Positions 58,797 through 64,000 of a stretch of DNA of 64,000 nt are shown one piece after another. Below the pieces are notes generated by a model. The model had not been told where the DNA came from. It was given only the letters and a program-made list of their open reading frames with translations, and made no database searches. Numbering within the stretch: position 1 is the first letter of the stretch; each line of letters opens with the position of its first letter. The DNA lies in contig NZ_WSJB01000022.1 in assembly GCF_009763255.1 (NCBI RefSeq), positions 310,001 through 374,000 on the forward strand. The letters are read 5' to 3'. The stretch comes from Bordetella sp. 02P26C-1. GTDB taxonomy: Bacteria; Pseudomonadota; Gammaproteobacteria; Burkholderiales; Burkholderiaceae_B. The position numbers were made by a program, and so were the translations under genes.

Positions 58797-60077
58797 ATGC
58801 TGCTGCCCGCCGCGATTTTTATCGTCACCCTGATATTCGTCATCTGGCAGCCGCGCGGCCTGAATATAGGCTGGAGCGCCTCGGCGGGTGCGCTGGTGGC
58901 GCTCGTAACCGGCGTCGTGCAGCCGAGCGATGTCGTCGCTGTCTGGGACATCGTATGGAACGCCACGGCGACCTTTATCGCCATCATCATCACCAGCCTG
59001 ATTCTGGACGCCGCCGGATTCTTTAAATGGGCGGCGTTGCATGTCGCTCGCTGGGGCGGCGGACGGGGTCATTGGCTATTTGCGTTGATTGTCTTGCTCG
59101 GTGCGGCGGTGTCAGCCTTGTTCGCCAATGATGGGGCGGCCCTGATTCTGACGCCTATCGTTATGGAAATGCTACTGGCGCTGGGATTCGGCGTAGGCGC
59201 AACTCTGGCCTTTGTGATGGCGGCAGGATTCATCGCGGATACGGCAAGTACACCGCTGGTCGTCTCCAACCTGGTCAACATCGTCTCGGCGGACTTCTTT
59301 GACATAGGCTTTGGCCGTTACGCCTCTGTCATGGTGCCAGTGAATATGGCGGCGGTGGCGGCGTCGTTGGCGATTCTCTTCTGGTATTTCCGGCGGCAAA
59401 TTCCTGCGCGCTACGATGCCACCCAGCTGCCGCCGCCCAGCTCGGCGATTGTCGATCCGATCACGTTCAGGGTCGGGATGGCCGTACTGATTCTGCTCTT
59501 GGCAGGGTTTTTTATTCTCGAGCCAATGGGAATCCCCGTCAGTGCGATTGCGGCAGCGGGCGCGGCGGTATTGTTGCTGGTCGCCGGCCAGCAACACATC
59601 ATTGGTACGCGCCGCGTGATGCGGGAAGCGCCATGGCATATCGTGGTGTTTTCGCTAGGAATGTATTTGGTGGTCTATGGCCTGCGTAACGCGGGTCTGA
59701 CTGCATATCTGACGCAGGCGCTGGAGATGTTTGCGCAGGCGGGGCTTTGGGCCGCGTCGCTCGGCACGGGTCTGGTGATGGCCATCCTGGCATCGATACT
59801 GAACAATCTGCCGGCGGTGCTGGTAGGTGCGCTTGCGATCGCCGACACATCGACGACAGAGGTCATCCGGGACGCGATGATTTACGCGAATGTCATCGGC
59901 ACGGACCTCGGGCCGAAAATAACGCCGATAGGCAGCCTCGCCACATTGCTGTGGCTGCATATTTTGGCGCGCAAGGGTCTGCGGATCACGTGGGGCTATT
60001 ACTTCAAGGTCGGCATTGTTCTGACATTGCCGGTGCTAGTCGTGACGCTCTCGGCCTTGGCTTGGCGTCTACAGTAG
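58797..60077 (+). CDS. arsB: Arsenite efflux permease ArsB-like
   Basis: 426-aa 12-segment membrane transporter of the ArsB/NhaD superfamily. The start [20 protein letters not shown] and the conserved [49 protein letters not shown] and [20 protein letters not shown] match ArsB closely. ATG 58797 is the ArsB-type start. No arsR, arsC or arsA is in view; regulation is unclear. Only 17 bases from the AEC gene. Confidence 0.9.
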   Translation: MLLPAAIFIVTLIFVIWQPRGLNIGWSASAGALVALVTGVVQPSDVVAVWDIVWNATATFIAIIITSLILDAAGFFKWAALHVARWGGGRGHWLFALIVLLGAAVSALFANDGAALILTPIVMEMLLALGFGVGATLAFVMAAGFIADTASTPLVVSNLVNIVSADFFDIGFGRYASVMVPVNMAAVAASLAILFWYFRRQIPARYDATQLPPPSSAIVDPITFRVGMAVLILLLAGFFILEPMGIPVSAIAAAGAAVLLLVAGQQHIIGTRRVMREAPWHIVVFSLGMYLVVYGLRNAGLTAYLTQALEMFAQAGLWAASLGTGLVMAILASILNNLPAVLVGALAIADTSTTEVIRDAMIYANVIGTDLGPKITPIGSLATLLWLHILARKGLRITWGYYFKVGIVLTLPVLVVTLSALAWRLQ

Positions 60078-60192
60078 GCGTTGGTGCCGGCCAGCGGAGA
60101 AAGAATTCAAGCGACCTACGCGCGGTGACTGGCGTGTCGGCGTAGAACCCTGCTATGGTTTGCCCACCATCGATTTTCCCGGAGACGCCTGC

Positions 60193-61875
60193 ATGAGTTG
60201 GATTTTTGGCCGATACACGGCGTTTGCATTGATTATCATCGCCGCCATCGCCGCGCTGGTCCTGGCGCGCGTGGAGACGCTCAGGTGGCTATGGGCGGCG
60301 GTGCCGCTGATCGCGCTGTCCATCCTGGGCGTCTATGACCTGATCCAGACGCGCCACTCGATACGACGCAATTATCCGGTCATCGGGAATCTGCGCTATC
60401 TGTTCGAATTCATTCGGCCCGAGATCCGTCAATATTTCCTCGAAGACGACACCAATGCCGCACCCTTTTCCCGCGCGCAGCGATCGATCGTCTATCAACG
60501 CGCGAAACAGGATATCGACAAGCGGCCGTTTGGCACGCAGGAAGACGTCTACGGCGACCGCTATGAATGGATCAATCATTCATTGGTGCCCTCTCAAATC
60601 GCCGATCCGGACTTCCGCGTGACCGTTGGCGGCCCGGAATGTACACAGCCGTATTCGATGTCCGCGTTTAACATCTCGGCCATGAGTTTCGGCGCGCTGT
60701 CGGCTAACGCCGTGCTCGCACTTAATGAGGGAGCGCGCCAAGGCAACTTCGCTCACGACACAGGCGAAGGCGGCATTAGTCGCTACCATCGTGAGCCCGG
60801 CGGGTCATTGGTTTGGAATATCGGCTCGGGCTATTTTGGATGTCGCGATGAGAACGGCGCCTTTTCCGAGGAAGCCTTCGTGCGCAACGCCTGCACACCG
60901 CAGGTCAAGATGATCGAAATCAAGTTGTCTCAAGGGGCAAAACCCGGCCATGGCGGGATCTTGCCCGGCGCCAAGGTAACGCTGGAAATCGCGGAGGCGC
61001 GCGGGGTCGCGCCGGGCAAAGACTGCAACTCGCCATCCAGTCACAGCGCCTTCGACTCGCCTATCGGACTCATGCATTTCGTGGCTCGCCTGCGCAGGCT
61101 ATCGGGCGGTAAGCCGGTAGGATTCAAGTTCTGTATGGGCCACCCGTGGGAATGGTTCGCGATGGTCAAGGCCATGCTCGAAACCGGCATCACGCCCGAT
61201 TTCATCGTGGTGGATGGCGCCGAGGGCGGCACAGGTGCGGCACCGGTAGAGTTTGTCGATCACGTGGGCACGCCATTGCGGGAAGCCTTGCGCCTGGTTC
61301 ATAACACACTGATCGGCGTCAATCTGCGCGACCGTATTCGGATCGGGGCGGCCGGCAAGATCATCACGGCCTTCGATATGGCGCGCGCCATGGCGATGGG
61401 CGCTGATTGGTGCAACGCTGGGCGCGGCTTTATGTTTGCCGTGGGCTGCGTTCAGGCACAAGCTTGTCACACCGACAAATGCCCCACTGGTGTAGCCACG
61501 CAGGATCCACGCCGCCAGCGTGCCTTGGTGGTGCCGGATAAAGCGAAACGCGTCGCCAACTTTCATCGCAACACGCTGCATGCCTTGGCGGAACTCCTGC
61601 AAGCCGCCGGGCTGACCCATCCCGGGCAATTGCGCCCGCATCATATTGCGCGCCGCATTTCACCCAGTGAAGTCAGGCTGTTATCCGCGTTGTATCCGCA
61701 ACTGGAACCCGGTGAGCTCCTCAAAGGCGTGTTCCGGCACAATCTATATCAGGTGGGATGGGCGATGGCGAGTGCAGATTCGTTTAAGCCTCTGCAGGAT
61801 GTGACTACCGCGTTAGCCGCGTTGCATAAGGTACAGTCAGGAGGGTTCCACGCCGTGGCGCCTCAGGCCAGTTGA
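60193..61875 (+). CDS. Membrane-anchored FMN-binding glutamate-synthase-like protein
   Basis: 560-aa protein. Two hydrophobic segments (AFALIIIAAIAALVLA and LWAAVPLIALSILGVYDL) precede a GltS-type FMN barrel: SMSFGALSANAVLALNEGAR, GEGGISRYH, IKLSQGAKPGHGGILPG, VDGAEGGTGAAPVEF and CHTDKCPTGVATQDP (FeS-cluster-like cysteines). It lacks the glutaminase domain of GltB. Homologues are called FMN-binding glutamate synthase family or archaeal-type GltB; the reaction is unproven. The start ATG 60193 follows CGGAGACGCC. Confidence 0.85.
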   Translation: MSWIFGRYTAFALIIIAAIAALVLARVETLRWLWAAVPLIALSILGVYDLIQTRHSIRRNYPVIGNLRYLFEFIRPEIRQYFLEDDTNAAPFSRAQRSIVYQRAKQDIDKRPFGTQEDVYGDRYEWINHSLVPSQIADPDFRVTVGGPECTQPYSMSAFNISAMSFGALSANAVLALNEGARQGNFAHDTGEGGISRYHREPGGSLVWNIGSGYFGCRDENGAFSEEAFVRNACTPQVKMIEIKLSQGAKPGHGGILPGAKVTLEIAEARGVAPGKDCNSPSSHSAFDSPIGLMHFVARLRRLSGGKPVGFKFCMGHPWEWFAMVKAMLETGITPDFIVVDGAEGGTGAAPVEFVDHVGTPLREALRLVHNTLIGVNLRDRIRIGAAGKIITAFDMARAMAMGADWCNAGRGFMFAVGCVQAQACHTDKCPTGVATQDPRRQRALVVPDKAKRVANFHRNTLHALAELLQAAGLTHPGQLRPHHIARRISPSEVRLLSALYPQLEPGELLKGVFRHNLYQVGWAMASADSFKPLQDVTTALAALHKVQSGGFHAVAPQAS

Positions 61876-61909
61876 ACTGCGCCAGATAGCTGATCATAAT
61901 CGGGCGAAA

Positions 61910-62479
61910 TTAAAGCTGCCATTGAGTCATGCGCGGGGCCGCAGCACGCGGATGCGGCTTCTCGCGTCGTCCAGGGCCGCGCTCTACCCACCGCCCGTCG
62001 CACCACGCGCCATATTCAAGATCGATTTGAAATCCGCCAGCGTCGCGCAGCAATGCGAGCACCGCATCCTCGCGCGCATGGCTGACCTGCACCGCTAGTA
62101 GCGCCCCCTGCCCCGACTCGCGCACGCGTTGCAGCCACGCCATGCGCCATGCCGCCAACCATCTTCCGGCCCACCAAGCGCCCATCGACGCGCCCATACA
62201 GGCGCCTATGACGGCGGCAAACACCAACGTAACGTCCGTGCCGCCCGCTACCAACGCGACGAAAGTAGCGACCAGCGTTCCAAAAGCAGCCAAGAGCGCC
62301 GCGCGCCAAGCCAGCCGAAAGCGGGTCGACCATTGACGAAATGGCGTGGGTCGCGCGGTTTGCCGCGCGCGACGAAACAGGCGTACGGACTCTTCAGGGA
62401 TTCCCTCCGCGACCAGAGCGTGCGCTGCGCTCTTTGCCGAGGGAAGACTATCAAAACGCGCAACAATCATGAGGGACAT
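61910..62479 (-). CDS. Small membrane protein of unknown function
   Basis: 189-aa protein not recognised by me. The N-terminal part (MIVARFDSLPSAKSAAHALVAEGIP) resembles the ferredoxin-like start of DUF1269/general-stress-type proteins. Two membrane helices follow (AWRAALLAAFGTLVATFVALVAG and VTLVFAAVIGACMGASMGAWW), then a second soluble part ALLAVQVSHAREDAVLALLRD that could be a repeat of the first fold. Start ATG 62479, or 62470 (MIVARFD). The 300-base gap to egtD is a divergent promoter region with no recognised gene. Confidence 0.55.
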   Translation of the reverse strand: MSLMIVARFDSLPSAKSAAHALVAEGIPEESVRLFRRARQTARPTPFRQWSTRFRLAWRAALLAAFGTLVATFVALVAGGTDVTLVFAAVIGACMGASMGAWWAGRWLAAWRMAWLQRVRESGQGALLAVQVSHAREDAVLALLRDAGGFQIDLEYGAWCDGRWVERGPGRREKPHPRAAAPRMTQWQL

Positions 62480-62779
62480 ACAGGGACCCAGACAGGAAGC
62501 ACGAGCGTATTCTGCGCGGTGCGTGTCGGCTTGTCCTCTCTGGTTGGCAACCACCGGTAAAGCGTTATTTCCGGCTAGCAGCGAGAAAGCGCGATTTCTA
62601 ATGATTCGCTGCGTCTGGTTAACAAAATTTGCATTCTTGTCGCAGCCTGCACTCACGCGGTTGCATCTGCCTCGCCACGGCTACAGATCCTGCGCGCCGC
62701 GCTCTTCGCGCTTGACAACACAAAGGCACTAATGCCCACAATAGGATCCGTGCCACGCAAATCTGCAAGGAAACCGCCC

Positions 62780-63796
62780 ATGGTTCAGCCCCGCAGCATG
62801 CTCGCCTCCACCCCGGTGGAATCCCTTATACCTCCACACGCGCTGGCGTCCGATAAAGAGGACAGGCCCGCCGATCTCGACGATGCACTTCAAGCGGGGC
62901 TGTTAGATCAACCCGCGCATATCGTGCCAAAGTATCTTTACGACACGCTAGGTTCGAGCCTCTTCACCGCGATCACGCAGTTACCGGAATACTACCCCAC
63001 GCGATGCGAGGCGGAAATCCTGCAAGATCATGCTGATGAGATCGCCCGACATGTGGGGCAGGTGCAGGCCTTGATCGATCTAGGCGCGGGCGACTGCGAT
63101 AAGGCGGAAAAACTCTTTCCGCTGCTGCGTCCTGAAAGCTACGTGCCGATCGACATCTCGGTTGATTTCTTGTTGGCGGCCGTGGAACGCTTGCGTCATC
63201 GGCATCCCTCGATCCGGATACATCCTGTCGGTCAAGACTTTCATCAACAGGCGCTGAGTCTGCCAGAGCATATCGCCTCGCGCGGCAGGTTGTTCTTTTA
63301 CCCGGGCTCGAGCATCGGTAATCTGGATCCTGCTCAGGCGCAACTCCTCCTCTCGCAAGTGTGTTCATTATGTCCGGGCGGAGGCTTGCTCATCGGGGTA
63401 GACCGTGTCAAGTCGCGCGACATTCTGGAACCTGCCTACGATGATGCCTTGCACCTGACTGCCGCATTCAATTTGAATCTCTTACGGCACGTCAATCTGC
63501 AGTTGGGCAGTGACTTTGACGTGCAGGATTGGAAGCATGTGGCGGTCTACGATGAGGCACATTCGCGCATACAGATGTTCCTGCAGGCGCAGGCAGATGT
63601 GGTCGTGAACTGGCCGGGCGGCCAGCGCTCATTCAGTCGAGGCGAACGGATTCACACAGAGAACTCCTACAAATACACGCCCGAGAATTTCACCCAGCTG
63701 CTGATGAGCGCGGGCTTTACGCAGATTCAGCATTGGACGGATAGCCGCGGTTGGTTTTCCGTCTACAGCGCACGCTCGCCCGAATCGCGCCATTAA
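62780..63796 (+). CDS. egtD: L-histidine N(alpha)-methyltransferase EgtD
   Basis: 338-aa AdoMet enzyme that trimethylates histidine to hercynine, first step of ergothioneine. Motifs: PKYLYDTLGSSLFTAITQLPEYYPTR, LIDLGAGDCDKAEKLF (AdoMet site), DISVDFLLAAVERL, FFYPGSSIGNLDPAQA and TENSYKYTPENF. The start is ATG 62780 after AAGGAAACC; ATG 62732 would add 16 non-conserved residues. egtB follows 27 bases after the stop. Confidence 0.93.
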   Translation: MVQPRSMLASTPVESLIPPHALASDKEDRPADLDDALQAGLLDQPAHIVPKYLYDTLGSSLFTAITQLPEYYPTRCEAEILQDHADEIARHVGQVQALIDLGAGDCDKAEKLFPLLRPESYVPIDISVDFLLAAVERLRHRHPSIRIHPVGQDFHQQALSLPEHIASRGRLFFYPGSSIGNLDPAQAQLLLSQVCSLCPGGGLLIGVDRVKSRDILEPAYDDALHLTAAFNLNLLRHVNLQLGSDFDVQDWKHVAVYDEAHSRIQMFLQAQADVVVNWPGGQRSFSRGERIHTENSYKYTPENFTQLLMSAGFTQIQHWTDSRGWFSVYSARSPESRH

Positions 63797-63823
63797 ACGA
63801 ATCCTTCACGGAGCGCACCACAC

Positions 63824-64000
63824 ATGGATCCTGTCTGTCTGCTCACGCACCCGTCTACGAAAGCCCGCTCCGAGACGCTGGGCCAACGCTTTCGCGAGGT
63901 GCGTCAACAGACGCACGCGCTTGCCGCGCCGCTGAGCGACGAGGATTGCCAGCTGCAATCCATGCCCGACTGCAGCCCGGTCAAGTGGCATCTGGCTCAT
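63824..64000 (+). CDS. egtB: Ergothioneine synthase EgtB (partial, right edge)
   Basis: 59 codons visible, in an open frame to the window end. The start [20 protein letters not shown], then [15 protein letters not shown] matches the DinB-like N-terminal domain of EgtB, with the His of WHLAH as iron ligand. EgtB joins a sulfur donor to hercynine using oxygen. ATG 63824 follows a GGAG (12 bases upstream). Confidence 0.85.
   Translation, partial: MDPVCLLTHPSTKARSETLGQRFREVRQQTHALAAPLSDEDCQLQSMPDCSPVKWHLAH

Overview
The window looks like a chromosomal segment of a GC-rich betaproteobacterium, most likely Burkholderiales and probably Alcaligenaceae (Bordetella/Achromobacter relatives). The reasons are two Bug-type solute receptors, a DUF3579 gene next to argF, a tRNA-Val/hupB pair, a RegB/RegA pair beside cyoABCD, and a TctD/TctE-like two-component pair. 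Genus is an inference. No transposase, integrase, phage gene or CRISPR array was seen. Most of the window is core genome with a few accessory islands.

Region by region. 1-11 kb is an envelope and proteolysis block on the minus strand: clpS, an alpha-2-macroglobulin-like protein, pbpC, clpA and a PqiA-like membrane protein running off the left edge. The yfhM-pbpC pair sits between clpS and clpA. 11-17 kb holds a cold-shock protein, a secreted DUF192 protein, pcaF, a ClC antiporter, sodB and xseA. The 341-base gap before 17.5 kb carries an inverted pair of DnaA-box-like sequences. 17.5-24 kb is an envelope and nucleotide block on the plus strand: exbB-exbD-lpxK-Trm112-kdsB, adk, an SDR dehydrogenase and murJ. 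It is followed by a FecR-like regulator with no visible sigma factor or receptor, and by rpsT.

25.5-32.7 kb is an accessory catabolic island, probably for a sugar acid or hydroxy acid. A Tat-exported SMP-30 lactonase, a GntR/FadR regulator, an Ldh-family oxidoreductase, a Bug receptor and a GarL-like aldolase are divergent from a second Bug receptor and a D-2-hydroxyacid dehydrogenase. A 23-base inverted repeat in the divergent promoter is the likely operator. 32.8-42.5 kb holds DUF3579, argF, argG, kup, a two-component system, tonB-exbB-exbD behind a Fur-like palindrome, and a SelW-like thioredoxin-fold protein.

42.8-49 kb is the respiratory block: regB-regA followed by cyoABCD. Two identical-armed inverted repeats lie between them and are candidate RegA operators. 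49-54.5 kb holds tRNA-Val, hupB, a PLP sulfhydrylase/lyase, rlmB and rnr. 54.6-57.3 kb has two identical tRNA-Leu(CAG) genes flanking a DTW-domain tRNA-modification enzyme, then an isolated Hint-domain protein with an AT-rich promoter region. 57.3-64 kb holds a GNAT acetyltransferase, an AEC transporter, arsB, a membrane-anchored FMN glutamate-synthase-like protein, a small membrane protein, and egtD plus the start of egtB for ergothioneine.

No complete new system could be demonstrated. The most interesting leads are the Hint-domain protein, the twin operators in front of cyo, the split clpS/clpA locus, the divergently controlled sugar-acid island and the lone Tat-type FecR.
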